From positions 62,001 to 126,000 of the forward strand of contig JACMLJ010000002.1 of NCBI GenBank assembly GCA_014379625.1: 64,000 nucleotides of DNA, in the 5' to 3' direction. The stretch is from Ferruginibacter sp. (lineage in GTDB: Bacteria > Bacteroidota > Bacteroidia > Chitinophagales > Chitinophagaceae). Below are positions 1-9,600 of this stretch, in pieces (position 1 is the first letter of the stretch; the number at the start of each line of letters is the position of its first letter). A program made the translations under genes and the position numbers. The notes beneath the pieces are model-generated. The model saw only the letters and a list, made by a program, of their open reading frames with translations. It did not search any database and had not been told where the DNA came from.

Positions 1-1348
1 AATTTGCTTCAGTGGCGTAAATATGAACGGGGTTTTGCAAAGCAGATAAATTGATGATGGCAGATCCGTCCCCAAAATTCCATTGCCAGGAATCAACAAT
101 CCCATAAGTGGTAACAGTTCTGTCTATAAACCGTATAGGTGTATTTTTACATTGGCCCAGAACAGAAAAATCAGGTGTAAAAACAGGATATACTTTTACA
201 AGGGAAAAAGCAGAATCGGAACAGGGAAGATTTTTGTTTACTACCAATTTTAAAACATAGGTACCCGTATCGGGAAAGGTAAAACTGGGATTGGCAATAT
301 TGGATGTATCAGTAGAAACACCGGCTACCCCAAAATCCCAGGTATAGGTTTGAATATTGCCCCCCGTAGCTTTGTTACTAAATGATTTTGTAAATCCATC
401 GCAACTAAAATATTCGGGTTCTAAAATCGCCTGGGTCAGCGAACAGTCGGCTACACTTATGTGCAATGATTTGTGAACAGAAGATTTTATGATATTGGTG
501 CCTGGTTTATATTCAGTTACTGTGCAGGTAAGCACATAAGTACCCGGTATAGAAGGTGCAATACCACTGACGATACCTGTTAGCGGGTTGATGGTAACAC
601 CCGTTCCCAATGGGGCAGTCCCGGAAAAAGGGCCCTGGTAACCTACAAAGCTAAATGGCGGAGCATCCGACCTGCTATTACATTGTGAGCCATTGCCCCG
701 TGAAGCATAATACGCATCAGTAAATGAATAAGAAAGGTCGTCCCCGTCAGGATCGGTAGCGCTAAAATCAAATGTAAAGTAATTGTCTTTACAAATAATG
801 GCGGTATCGTTTTGCGAAAACCTGGCGCTTGAATTTTTATAAGCAAGCGGATCCCTTCCATTTGTGCCGGGTATATTAACTGTCCAGGTATCGCCAATTG
901 TACTGGAGCCAGGCTGAAGATTAATGATATTAGCAATGCGGCAGCAGCGCTGGTAGGACAAAGTGTAGCCTGCTGAAGTAACGGGAAGGTCTTTTATAAA
1001 TTCAAAAGTGGCGATTTTGTAACAGATATTTGGTATATCACTAATACACTCATGGCATTCCTGCCGGGTGCAATTTTGAACATCGATTACATCAGTATTC
1101 ACCACATTGACTGTTTCAAACAGGCTATTGTCACCTGCGTTAAAAATAGAAACATTCACATCGGGGCACCACTGGTTGGAATTAAGTATGCATTCCGTAT
1201 AGATCTTAAGTGTGACAACATACCTTGCAGAGTTGGCCGTGGCGCCGGGCCCCACATACCTGTAATAGAGCCATCCTCCTTTAGTGTGATTTGCAAGAGA
1301 AGGAAGCACAAGGCCGATAAAAAAAAACGTGATCAGAAAACTTTTCAT
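1..1348 (-). CDS. PKD-domain secreted protein, partial (3' end outside window)
   Basis: An open frame runs from an ATG at 1348 to the left edge without a stop, giving about 449 visible residues. It begins with a short hydrophobic signal peptide (MKSFLITFFFIGLVLPSLA). A cysteine-rich N-terminal region follows, with a paired-Cys motif YQRCCRIAN around residue 145, and then an Ig-like/cadherin-like stretch (FDFSATDPDGDDLSYSF). At least two PKD repeats follow, recognisable by TYTWDFGVAG and SWQWNFGDGS. Proteins of this layout in Bacteroidota are usually very long and end in a gliding-motility or T9SS C-terminal domain, but that end is not in the window. A role as an exported surface adhesin is inferred from family only. 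Confidence 0.85.
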   Translation of the reverse strand, partial: MKSFLITFFFIGLVLPSLANHTKGGWLYYRYVGPGATANSARYVVTLKIYTECILNSNQWCPDVNVSIFNAGDNSLFETVNVVNTDVIDVQNCTRQECHECISDIPNICYKIATFEFIKDLPVTSAGYTLSYQRCCRIANIINLQPGSSTIGDTWTVNIPGTNGRDPLAYKNSSARFSQNDTAIICKDNYFTFDFSATDPDGDDLSYSFTDAYYASRGNGSQCNSRSDAPPFSFVGYQGPFSGTAPLGTGVTINPLTGIVSGIAPSIPGTYVLTCTVTEYKPGTNIIKSSVHKSLHISVADCSLTQAILEPEYFSCDGFTKSFSNKATGGNIQTYTWDFGVAGVSTDTSNIANPSFTFPDTGTYVLKLVVNKNLPCSDSAFSLVKVYPVFTPDFSVLGQCKNTPIRFIDRTVTTYGIVDSWQWNFGDGSAIINLSALQNPVHIYATEAN

Positions 1349-1728
1349 TGATGAAAATTTAACCCTATGGACCACCCGGAATTACCACAACAATAACGAG
1401 ATATTAAGGTACTACATTTCGTTGTTTAAACGGCAAAAAAATATTTATGGTTGCTTTGATTTACGGGAAGGTTAAACAATCCTGACACCTGCGTATAGTT
1501 TACCGCGGAAATATACAAAAGGTAAAAGGCAAATACCTGCAAACGCTTATGAGCAATCACGCAAACTGTAATTTGAAAACCGATGATGATCATTTTCTTA
1601 GAGGAGTGGTGAACATTATTTTCAACATGCGCACACCAGCGCTTTTTTACCGCAGGCCGTGGTTTTGCATGTTGCCGCCAATCAGGAACATTTCAATTCC
1701 GGGTTTCCCCGCTTGGTTAAGTGGCTCG
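1349..1728. other. Intergenic region, no gene seen
   Basis: These 380 bases lie between the start of the PKD gene and the stop of the nitroreductase gene. Short frames on the plus strand here have no recognisable protein features. The PKD promoter must lie here; a weak candidate is a TACCTTAA-like element on the minus strand near 1410, not a full consensus. I see no hairpin or repeat. Confidence 0.5.
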
Positions 1729-2349
1729 TTAAACCGTTACCCATTCTACTTTTTCTTCTATTGGTTTTCGTTTACCCGTTGATGATGGTATTGCAACATG
1801 CCCGATATAAAAGAAACCTAATAATTTATCCGGCGCGGCTAAGCCAAAATGGTATTTTGCTTTGTCGAGATAGGTGATACCACCCGTAGTCCAGTAACCG
1901 CCCAAACCATAGGCCGCAACAGATAAATACATATTCTGCACGGCGCAGGCAACAGCTTCAATATCTTCGATCTCAGGAATCTGGCCGCCCGGGGTCCTTT
2001 TCATTCCGATTGAAATAATATGAGAAGCCAGCAGGGGTTGCAGTTGTAATTTCAGCAATTTGTCATTATTGTAAAGTTCACCGGCGGATTCCTTATAAAT
2101 ACGGCTTTGTATAGCTGCAAAGGTATGCAAACCCTTTCCGGTAAATATTTTGAAAAACCAGGGTTCAGCCTGTCCGTGGTTGGGCGCCCAGGTGGCATTT
2201 AAAACTATTTGTTTAACGATGTCATCAGGTACTTTTTTAGTTGTATCAAACTGTTTGGGAAATACGGAACGACGGTTGATTACCAATTGGTTAAAATATG
2301 CAGGTGTAAATTCCATCCTATTTTTTTTATACATACGAAGGTGATCCAT
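1729..2349 (-). CDS. Nitroreductase family protein
   Basis: This 206-aa protein fits the flavin-dependent nitroreductase fold. It has the N-terminal RRSVFPKQF element (normally RRS-R-F) that contacts FMN phosphate, then WAPNHGQAEPWFF, the usual A-P-(N)-x-x-x-x-P-W block. GLGGYWTTGG and a C-terminal GFFYIGH follow, equivalent to the LG-GS/IG segments of the family. It is close to the YdjA-like subgroup of small nitroreductases that act as FMN/NAD(P)H dehydrogenases on unknown quinone or nitro substrates. The start is uncertain: an alternative ATG at 2313 gives MEFTPAYFNQ, a more typical family N-terminus, and neither start has a well-spaced ribosome binding site. Confidence 0.85.
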   Translation of the reverse strand: MDHLRMYKKNRMEFTPAYFNQLVINRRSVFPKQFDTTKKVPDDIVKQIVLNATWAPNHGQAEPWFFKIFTGKGLHTFAAIQSRIYKESAGELYNNDKLLKLQLQPLLASHIISIGMKRTPGGQIPEIEDIEAVACAVQNMYLSVAAYGLGGYWTTGGITYLDKAKYHFGLAAPDKLLGFFYIGHVAIPSSTGKRKPIEEKVEWVTV

Positions 2350-2520
2350 TCCTGTTTCAGGGTTGTTATGAAATTGGAAAATTTTACTTCACCTGCCAGG
2401 TGAATGCATTATAAACCTGATATTTTTTAAAAGGGTGCCATCTTTATCACTGAAAACTAAGTTGAGGGAATTTAATTATAAGCGGTCTGGTGGCCTTTCT
2501 GCAAAGATTTTATATATCCA

Positions 2521-2553
2521 TTTGACAGAAAGGCCGGAAATTTTGTACCTTCA
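2521..2553 (+). promoter_or_regulatory. Candidate Bacteroidota promoter for the cold-shock gene
   Basis: A -33 type TTTG at 2521-2524 is followed after 21 nt by TACCTTCA at 2546-2553, close to the -7 consensus TAnnTTTG. Transcription would start near 2557 and leave a 5' leader of about 95 nt. Long leaders are common on cold-shock mRNAs. Confidence 0.4.
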
Positions 2554-2652
2554 TTCGATTGTGCACCTGCAGTTAGCAATAATTTACCGGGGTGCTCACT
2601 AAATCATCGATCATCCTTTTATCAAAAAACCTAAAAATTATAAATAAAAATT

Positions 2653-3108
2653 ATGGCTAAATCACAGGAAACATGGAGTAAAAAAGAAAGAGAAAAGAAA
2701 AAACAGAAAAACAAAAAAGACAAGGAAGAAAAAAAACAGGAAAGAAAAGATAATGCCAAAGACGGAAAAAGCTTTGACGACATGCTTGCCTATATTGATG
2801 AAAACGGCAATATTTCCTCAACCCCTCCTGATCCAAGAAAGAAGATAAAAATAAATGTTGAAGACATTGAAATTGGTGTCCCAAAACAAAAAGCATTTGA
2901 TCCTGCAGATCTTATCAGGAAGGGAACGGTTACTTTTTTTAATGAAGCAAAGGGGTATGGATTTATAAAAGACCTGGAATCACAGGAAAGCGTTTTTGTT
3001 CACATGAATGCGTTTTTAGATAATATAAAAGAAAATAGCAAGGTAACATTTGAAGTTGAAATGGGACCAAAAGGCGCCAATGCCATAAATGTAAGACTTA
3101 CCGTTTAA
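2653..3108 (+). CDS. Cold-shock domain protein with charged N-terminal extension
   Basis: The 151-aa protein has two parts. Residues 1-45 are almost entirely Lys/Glu/Asp/Gln, and a linker (YIDENGNISSTPPDP) follows. Residues 92-151 form a single cold-shock (OB-fold) domain with the RNP1-like KGYGFIKD and RNP2-like VFVHM motifs that bind single-stranded RNA or DNA. Canonical CspA proteins are only ~65-70 aa, so the basic/acidic tail is an extension; this long form is frequent in Bacteroidota. The likely role is RNA chaperone or translational modulation, in the cytoplasm. It stands alone between divergent or separately spaced genes. Confidence 0.9.
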   Translation: MAKSQETWSKKEREKKKQKNKKDKEEKKQERKDNAKDGKSFDDMLAYIDENGNISSTPPDPRKKIKINVEDIEIGVPKQKAFDPADLIRKGTVTFFNEAKGYGFIKDLESQESVFVHMNAFLDNIKENSKVTFEVEMGPKGANAINVRLTV

Positions 3109-3122
3109 AAACGCTGCTGCTA

Positions 3123-3163
3123 AATGATCATTTTTTTATCGGGGTGATTAAAAAATGATCATT
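3123..3163. terminator. Perfect 14-bp hairpin downstream of cold-shock gene
   Basis: Arms 3123-3136 and 3150-3163 (AATGATCATTTTTT and its exact complement) flank a 13-nt loop. The 3' side is A-rich rather than a T-run on the plus strand, so it could act as a terminator or as an mRNA 3'-end stabiliser. It lies 15 bp after the cold-shock stop codon. Confidence 0.5.
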
Positions 3164-3403
3164 AAATAAAATGTTTTTCCCGGAATCAGCTAAGACCTGA
3201 TCGTACTGCAAAACCATTTTTGTTTTTATTACTACTTGCCGGGCCTAGGGTACCAACTAAATTTTTTGGTGGCAAATTGCTTAAAGTGGCATCAAATAAA
3301 GGCTTCCTTCTTCCGGCAATTAAGTGTGTCAGGCAGGCAGACAGGGAATGGTACAATTTCATTTTTATATTATTTCATGGCCAATAGTAATTAGTTTACC
3401 GGT

Positions 3404-3988
3404 ATGAATAAGTTCATTTTTATCATCTCTTCAACTATTTTATTTAGTTGCAGCCAACCCGATTACAAAAATCCCCATATCGTAATATATACTGCATACG
3501 GCGATATGGAATTGGAACTTTTTCCCGAACAGGCACCAGCTACCGTTGCCGCTTTTTTATCCTATATTGACTCTGGGTTTTATACAAACAGTTCTTTTTA
3601 CCGGGTAGTATTGCTCGAAGGATTAAGCCCCGCAGGTAATACGGGACTTATACAGGGTGGCACCTGGCAAACGAATGATAAGTTACATCCTTTTGTGCCT
3701 GGTATCGTACACGAATCCACCAAACAAACCAGGTTATCGCATACCAACGGAACTATTTCTCTTGCAAGGACAACCGCCGGAACAGCCAGTACTGAATTTT
3801 TTATTTGCATCGGCGATCAAACCCAGTTTGATTTTGGAAATGGAGGCGCAGGCGATGATGGACTGGGTTTTGCCGCTTTTGGAACTGTATTTAAAGGCAT
3901 GGCGACAGTCAGGAAAATACAGGTACAACGCAAAAATGATCAGCGCTTTGTTGAAAAGATTATAATAAATAAAATAGAAAGGCGGTAA
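3404..3988 (+). CDS. Lipoprotein peptidyl-prolyl cis-trans isomerase (cyclophilin type)
   Basis: This 194-aa protein starts with a lipoprotein signal (MNKFIFIISSTILFSCS, lipobox Cys at residue 16) and is therefore expected in the periplasm, membrane-anchored. Residues 26-194 are a cyclophilin domain: GDMELELFPEQAPATVAAFLSYIDSG is the family's opening strand and helix, followed by FYRVV, the Gln-containing IQGG, SLARTT (the SMAr/GMAR position) and TEFFIC (S-x-x-Q-F-F-I position). FGTVFKGM is the closing motif. It would speed proline isomerisation during folding of exported proteins. Conserved catalytic Arg is present in FYRVV. It is convergent with the MFS gene downstream. Confidence 0.9.
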   Translation: MNKFIFIISSTILFSCSQPDYKNPHIVIYTAYGDMELELFPEQAPATVAAFLSYIDSGFYTNSSFYRVVLLEGLSPAGNTGLIQGGTWQTNDKLHPFVPGIVHESTKQTRLSHTNGTISLARTTAGTASTEFFICIGDQTQFDFGNGGAGDDGLGFAAFGTVFKGMATVRKIQVQRKNDQRFVEKIIINKIERR

Positions 3989-4040
3989 ACAATAAAGAAT
4001 GAATGAGGAAGGATAAGTAAGAAACAACTCATACTAATCA

Positions 4041-5282
4041 TCAGGAATTACTGAACATGTCCACCGTTTCTTCCTCCACCTCCGCCAGGGTAGCTTTATA
4101 CCGGATAATGTTTCCACCGATTATTAAAATACAAAAGCTTAAAATAGAACAGGATGCCATCACACCCGTCATTGGTAAGGCCGTGTGATTGCTTAAAAAA
4201 CTTACCAGCGCAGAGGTAAAAGCGCCTATCCCCATTTGAATTGCTCCCATTAATGCGGAAGCGCTTCCGGCATTTTTACTAAAAGGAGCCATGGAAAGCG
4301 CAGAAGAATTGGGGAAAGTGAAGCCCTGGCAGCTAAGAAAAATTAAAATGAATACGATAGTGCCGGGGAGTGCGATCCAGCCATTGAGGGATCCCACGAA
4401 CAGGCAGATACCCGTAATACTTTGACAAAATAATGCCACCCTGATGATCTGTTCACTTCTGTATTTCCCTAATAATATGCTGTTGACCTGGCTCGAAACG
4501 ATCAGCCCCCCGGCCACCAAAGCAAAGATCCATCCATATTGCTTTTCCGAAACTTTATAAATTTCCATAAATACAGACGGTGACCCGGCAATATATGCAT
4601 AGAGGCCGGCCGCAGCAATTGCGCCGGTAAAAGCATAGGTATAAAATTGTGGTTCTTTTAATACCCCCCAGAAGCTGCTGATTATCGCGGCAGGCTTTAA
4701 CGAATAGGTTGGATCAGGTTGCCGGCTTTCCGGCAGGAGGAAATGAATCGCTGCGAGTAATACCGCAGCCATAATTGCAAGCAGCACAAATACATAATGC
4801 CAGCCAAATGCTACGGTAATATATCCCCCCAGTGTTGGAGCGATAATGGGTGATACGCCCACCACCAGCATCAGCATTGAAAATACTTTCGCATTATCCG
4901 CCACCGCAAACAGGTCCCTCACCATTGCCCGGGATGCTACCATTCCTGCGCAGCCACCCAGGGCCTGCAAAAACCGTAAAGCGATCAAACTATCTGCAGA
5001 CCCAGCCATTGCGCATAATGCGGTGGCAACAAGGTATAATGAAAGACCAACATACAGTGGCTTTTTACGACCAAAACGGTCAAGCAGTGGGCCATAAATA
5101 AACTGGCCAATGGATATCCCGATAAAAAAACTGGATAACGACAAAGAAACACGCGCCACCGTAGTATGCAGGTCGGCTGCGATATTTGTAAAAGCAGGCA
5201 GGTACATGTCAATCGAAAAAGGCCCGATCGCTGTAATCATACCTAAAATAAGTATTAATGTAAATTTTTTCTTTACTGTCAT
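4041..5282 (-). CDS. MFS drug-resistance transporter, Bcr/CflA family
   Basis: A 413-aa integral membrane protein with twelve hydrophobic segments. The N-terminal half has GPFSIDMYLPAF in TM1, the hallmark of the Bcr/CflA (DHA1) drug:H+ antiporters. The loop 2-3 signature is GPLLDRFGRKKPLYVGL, and ALGGCAGMVASRAMVRDLF in TM4-5 matches the family's GGxxxxVxxRAMVRDL motif. It would export small hydrophobic compounds across the inner membrane. The natural substrate cannot be told from sequence. The start at 5282 (MTVKKKFTLILILG) puts TM1 right at the N-terminus as usual. A copy of a dispersed non-coding repeat lies 125 bp upstream. Confidence 0.93.
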   Translation of the reverse strand: MTVKKKFTLILILGMITAIGPFSIDMYLPAFTNIAADLHTTVARVSLSLSSFFIGISIGQFIYGPLLDRFGRKKPLYVGLSLYLVATALCAMAGSADSLIALRFLQALGGCAGMVASRAMVRDLFAVADNAKVFSMLMLVVGVSPIIAPTLGGYITVAFGWHYVFVLLAIMAAVLLAAIHFLLPESRQPDPTYSLKPAAIISSFWGVLKEPQFYTYAFTGAIAAAGLYAYIAGSPSVFMEIYKVSEKQYGWIFALVAGGLIVSSQVNSILLGKYRSEQIIRVALFCQSITGICLFVGSLNGWIALPGTIVFILIFLSCQGFTFPNSSALSMAPFSKNAGSASALMGAIQMGIGAFTSALVSFLSNHTALPMTGVMASCSILSFCILIIGGNIIRYKATLAEVEEETVDMFSNS

Positions 5283-5664
5283 CCCTGGCTTTAATGTGTA
5301 AAATCTATCTCACCAATGGGTAAGTCATTACCGTTTCCTGCAAAGCTTATAAATATCATCTCAATTTTGATCTCCCCAGCTTACAGGGATGGTGCACCCT
5401 TCGTTATCTAAATTAATCGGAGCGATTAAAACTAAAGGAAGAACTTCTATTTCAAATGTGCTAATTTGCTAATGCAAGAATGCCCCAATTCCACCAGTAA
5501 ATAATCTACCAAAAAAGTGACAACTTGTTTGTATTTTTTTTGCCCTGTCGCTTATCTGCCCCGGCTACTTCGGCTATTTGGTACAGTTAGTATCGTGCAA
5601 TGAGTAAAGTTGTGCTTAAACATAACAATCTATTGTATGGATCGTACCCAGAAAAACCGGCCAT
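5283..5664. other. Intergenic region upstream of the MFS gene
   Basis: This 382-bp stretch carries no credible gene. It contains the MFS upstream region and copy A of the dispersed repeat described separately at 5408-5551. The rest, including a GGCTActtCGGCTA stretch near 5563-5576, shows nothing I recognise. Confidence 0.6.
5408..5551 (-). repeat. Dispersed non-coding repeat, copy A
   Basis: About 144 bp that align almost end to end with the reverse complement of 51241-51386. Matching blocks include CTAAATTAA, GGAGCGATTAAAACTAAAGG, GCTAATG, AAATAATCT and TGACAACTTGTTTG. By eye roughly three quarters of positions agree, with a few small gaps. No reading frame spans it. Strand is given relative to copy B on plus. 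Confidence 0.75.
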
Positions 5665-6462
5665 CTATTTAAAAATTTCATTTAACAGACCCGCTAAATG
5701 TACCCCTCCTTTCAACAGTTGCCGGTTCAGTATTTCTACATAATTAAAATTATATTTATAATCCAGCTTTTGATTGGGCAGGGTTATTTCACTGTAGATT
5801 TTTTCTGCCAACTGGTAAGATTCATATATCCATTTACTCACCGGTTCCTGCTGCCATTCATTTCTTTGTTGCGGTGTAGTATGATTGATGGCACGTGCAT
5901 ATTCTGTATAACTTAACTGTTGAAACTGGATCAACTGGTCATCCCATAACTGGTGTAAATTTTTTGAGTCATTAAACCATAATACCCTTATTTTATTACC
6001 ACCCAGGTCTTCTAACCGGCCTGTGTGCATGGGCTGATGTATATCACCCACCAAATGAACGAGTAACCTTAAATAGAGCGTTTTCTTTTCCGGCGAAAGT
6101 TCTTTCTTTTTTAATTCAACGACTAAAAAATTGATTTTCGTGTATGCATCGGTAGCGGTGTCTTTATTAAGATAAGCTTGTATTTCATTAGCAGATAAAC
6201 CTGATTTAAAATTAATATAGTGCCAGTTTGATAAGTAGTTATACGAGGAATCAGATTTTACAAAATCAGCCCAGTTGCTTGCCATCGCAATGGATTCCGT
6301 TCCTAAAATTTTAATTATTTCTTTTTTTGCTTTTTTAGTAAGGTAACCATCTGCTATTTCGCCAACAATCCGGTGCCCTTCCACACCCCAGGCCATGGAC
6401 ACAAAGGGCAGGTAAAAGAATATACCTATCCACGCTAATTTTTTTATGCTAGTCGGAATCAT
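5665..6462 (-). CDS. S1/P1-type nuclease
   Basis: The protein is about 265 aa from the ATG at 6462. An in-frame upstream ATG at 6537 is less likely because the signal peptide starts at MIPTSIKKLAWIGIFFYLPF and a -7 box lies between the two. Signal cleavage after SMA exposes the mature Trp (WGVEGHRIVGEIAD), whose N-terminal Trp and following His are zinc ligands in the S1/P1 family. Further zinc-ligand motifs are NWADFVK, NWHYINF, LVHLVGDIHQPMHTG and LGGNKIRV, then NLHQLWDD. It should be a secreted, Zn-dependent phosphodiesterase cleaving single-stranded DNA/RNA, giving phosphate and nucleosides from nucleic acids. Confidence 0.92.
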   Translation of the reverse strand: MIPTSIKKLAWIGIFFYLPFVSMAWGVEGHRIVGEIADGYLTKKAKKEIIKILGTESIAMASNWADFVKSDSSYNYLSNWHYINFKSGLSANEIQAYLNKDTATDAYTKINFLVVELKKKELSPEKKTLYLRLLVHLVGDIHQPMHTGRLEDLGGNKIRVLWFNDSKNLHQLWDDQLIQFQQLSYTEYARAINHTTPQQRNEWQQEPVSKWIYESYQLAEKIYSEITLPNQKLDYKYNFNYVEILNRQLLKGGVHLAGLLNEIFK

Positions 6463-6482
6463 AACAGGGTATTTACTTGTTT

Positions 6483-6490
6483 TAAAGATA
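6483..6490 (-). promoter_or_regulatory. -7 promoter element of the nuclease gene
   Basis: On the minus strand the sequence reads TATCTTTA, one mismatch from TAnnTTTG, 20 bp before the ATG at 6462. Its position inside the longer open frame argues for the shorter start. I do not see a well-spaced -33 TTTG. Confidence 0.35.
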
Positions 6491-6582
6491 CAATTGAAAT
6501 CAAAAATAAGTGAATACAAGTAATTGGTAACGCCCAAGTCAAAAAAACTACTATTCCGGTTCCTTTACAAGTTGGATTCTAT

Positions 6583-6608
6583 AAAAAAGCCTCCCTAAAA
6601 AGGGAGGC
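6583..6608 (-). terminator. Rho-independent terminator of the M36 peptidase gene
   Basis: On the minus strand an 8-bp stem GCCTCCCT/AGGGAGGC (arms 6601-6608 and 6589-6596) has a TTTT loop and is followed by six T residues (6583-6588). It lies 22 bp after the peptidase stop codon. Confidence 0.9.
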
Positions 6609-6629
6609 GCTCATTTTAACCGGATGACT

Positions 6630-9600
6630 TTATTTTTGTTTTACAATTTTCAGGTTGGTTTCCTTTTCTTTATTCTTTATCCTGATAATATAGGTACCGG
6701 AGGGTAAAGATGAAATGTCCACGTTCGTATTTAGCTGGCTGGTTCTTTGTTTTGCCAAAAGCTTACCATAGATATCAAACAGCAGGATTTCAGCGGTACC
6801 TTTTAGTTCATTCATGCGTACCGTAACTGATTTAGTTGCAGGATTCGGGAAAACAATTGTTTTAGTGATAATATCCTCAACAGGGGTTTCACCAAAAGAA
6901 GCTGTACCCATATCTATTTTTAACGTGTAACAGTCGTTGCTATTATTCGCGCCATCATAGCCATAAACCTTCAGGTAATAATTACCGGGTAAATAAGTCC
7001 TGGCAAACGATTCGCTGCGGGTTCCCCCATTCTGAGAAATAGCCAATTGCGAATTACCATTACTTTTATACAAACGGATATCATAATCATCCGGTAACGA
7101 TGTTAAGGTGACGGTTGCTGTACCCGTAGTTAATATTACAAACTTGTAGTAGTCATTATCATTGACCGGGCTGATCAGTCCGGTGATATCGGTATTTACC
7201 GGAATTAGCGCAGCACCCGCAGCAGTTCCATTTGAAGCGATATCATACTGACTTGCGCAACCGGCAGATGCAGTTTTGAAATTCATCGTTAAAGAAACGC
7301 TGCTGACTTCTGCGCAATTGGCAGATACTCTCCAGTTATAGTCGGTGGCTTCTGCAAGTCCTGTAATACTTACTGAAGTGGAAGTGGTTGCTGCAGCCGC
7401 AACGGTCCAGGCTATTGCACTGCTTTGTTTATATTCCACGGTATAATTAACAGCCCCTGCAACTGCTGTCCAACTGGTAGTGGCGCTGTTAGTGGTAATG
7501 GCCGTTGTGGTCAGACCGGTTGGCGCAACACATGTAACGATGGTGGCGGTAGTGAATTGGGCCTGTGCGGCCGAACTGCTCCCATTTGCGCAATTGCTAA
7601 GCACCTGCCAATCATATAAGCTTGCATCAGTAAGACCGTTAATGTTTACCGAAGTGGCAGTAGTGGATGCGGCAGCGGTAGTCCAGGCAGATGCTATGTT
7701 TAATTTGTATTGGACGGTGTAACTGACAGCTCCTGCAACTGCGGTCCAACTGGTAGTGGCACTGTTAGTGGTAATTGCCGTTGTGGCCAGACCGGTTGGC
7801 GCAACACATGTAACGATGGTGGCGGTAGTGAATTGGGCCTGTGCGTTCGAACTGCTCCCATTTGCGCAATTGCTAAGCACCTGCCAATCATATAAGCTTG
7901 CATCTGTAAGACCGTTTATGTTTACCGAAGTGGCAGTAGTGGATGCAGCCGCTGTTGTCCAGGCGGATGCTGCGTTTAATTTGTATTCAGCAGTATAATT
8001 AATGGCCCCTGCAACTGCTGTCCAACTAATGGTAGCGCTGTTGGTTGTGATGGCAGTTGTGGCCAAACCGGTTGGCGCATTGCAGGTTAAGGAAGAACAA
8101 TCCAGGAAGCTTAAGGTTTGATCGTTCCTCGAATTGGAAGACCCTTGCAGGGCACCAATGCCCATACCCCTTCTTGCAAAAGCCTTTATTATTGCGCAAC
8201 TGTATTGGGCAGCAAAAAATAATGTATCTGCTTTAAGAATCGCATTCCGCCCATCTATAAAACCCGGACTGCAGGGTTGTAAACGTAGTCCTTCCATTAC
8301 CAGTTTTAGCGCAATGGAATTACCGCCTGTCCCATTGATATTAAAAATATTTTGATTGATACCTGTTTGTTGTATTATTTCCCAGGTCATATCCCAAAGT
8401 GCTGTGCACCAGATAGTACCCACTCCATGCGGCGCAACTACTGAAGCAAGGTTTCCATATGTCATTGGATTTACAGCCATATCGGTAGTATACCTATACT
8501 GGCGGATACCCAAACCGGTATTGGGCTGGTTTAAGGCGTAAGTGCCAATGCCGCGGGGTTTGCTGAACCCGTCACCCGGTAAAGCATTCGCCCAGTCGTG
8601 TGTAATCATTAAGGCAAAATAATCACTCCAGCCCTCCCCCATTTGTTCTGCATTTGTTAAACAGGTACTTCCATTGCCGGTTAGCCGGTTACTGATACCA
8701 TGGGTGTATTCATGGGCGATGATGCCATTATCCACATCACCGTCACGATCCGGTGAAGGGGCTGTCCACAGGTACATTTGCATCCGTCCTCTTCCCCCAT
8801 CTGCCGGTGTGGAAAAATTGGCGTTATTGGTGCCGCTGCCATCCTGAGCTTCCGCTAATACATAGTCACCTTCTGCTCCACCCCTGCCCTGGTTATTATT
8901 TTGAAAATTCCCGGATGCTTCATCAAATCCGTACAGGTAAGAAAAATCATGCATAAGGTTATTCCAGTAAAATAAGTTTGTGGTATTAAATTGTTGATTA
9001 GGTGCTGTGGTGCGTGTGGAAGGCGCCAGGGTAAAATCGGGTACAAAGTCGAAACTGAGGCTGGGTTGAGGAGTTGCCGAGGTTTCGGAAATGCCCGCCT
9101 GGTTATTAGCATCCCTGTCCTCGTAGGCATAAACATTATTACCCCTTGTGTTGCTATAGATTATACTACCATCATTATGCCAGCCCAATGAAGTTGCATT
9201 ACCAGGTGACATTGTCCAAGGATCGGTAACCAGTACATTTGCGCCACCCGGGTGCAGCGGGCTTTCGGCCGGGTATTTAATTACACGATACCTGGCAGTG
9301 TTCACTACCAGCGGGCTTTCAGCGGCATCGCTGTTATTTGTTACTGTTACCGGTTCCTTTTCCGAACCTGAATTTTGCAAGGGGTGCAGGTTATTCACGT
9401 GAGCCTTTACCGAATGTGCTGTATTATCCCAGTTACATTTAACAGTAAGGCTTTGCTTATTGATAACCGAATTATTTTTAGCATCAATTCTTACCAGCCA
9501 GTAATCTTCATCATTCAGCGGAGCAACAAATACCTGCCAGGCTAACTTTAACGCTTTGCCTTCATCAACGGGCAACCATATTAATTCAGCAGTCATGTTT

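Noticed and set aside
643..936. 97-aa minus-strand frame
   Set aside because: It overlaps the PKD gene in another frame; the PKD frame, open from 1348 to the window edge with a signal peptide and PKD motifs, is the real gene.
1052..1351. 99-aa plus-strand frame
   Set aside because: It is the antisense shadow of the N-terminus of the PKD gene and shows no domain or signal.
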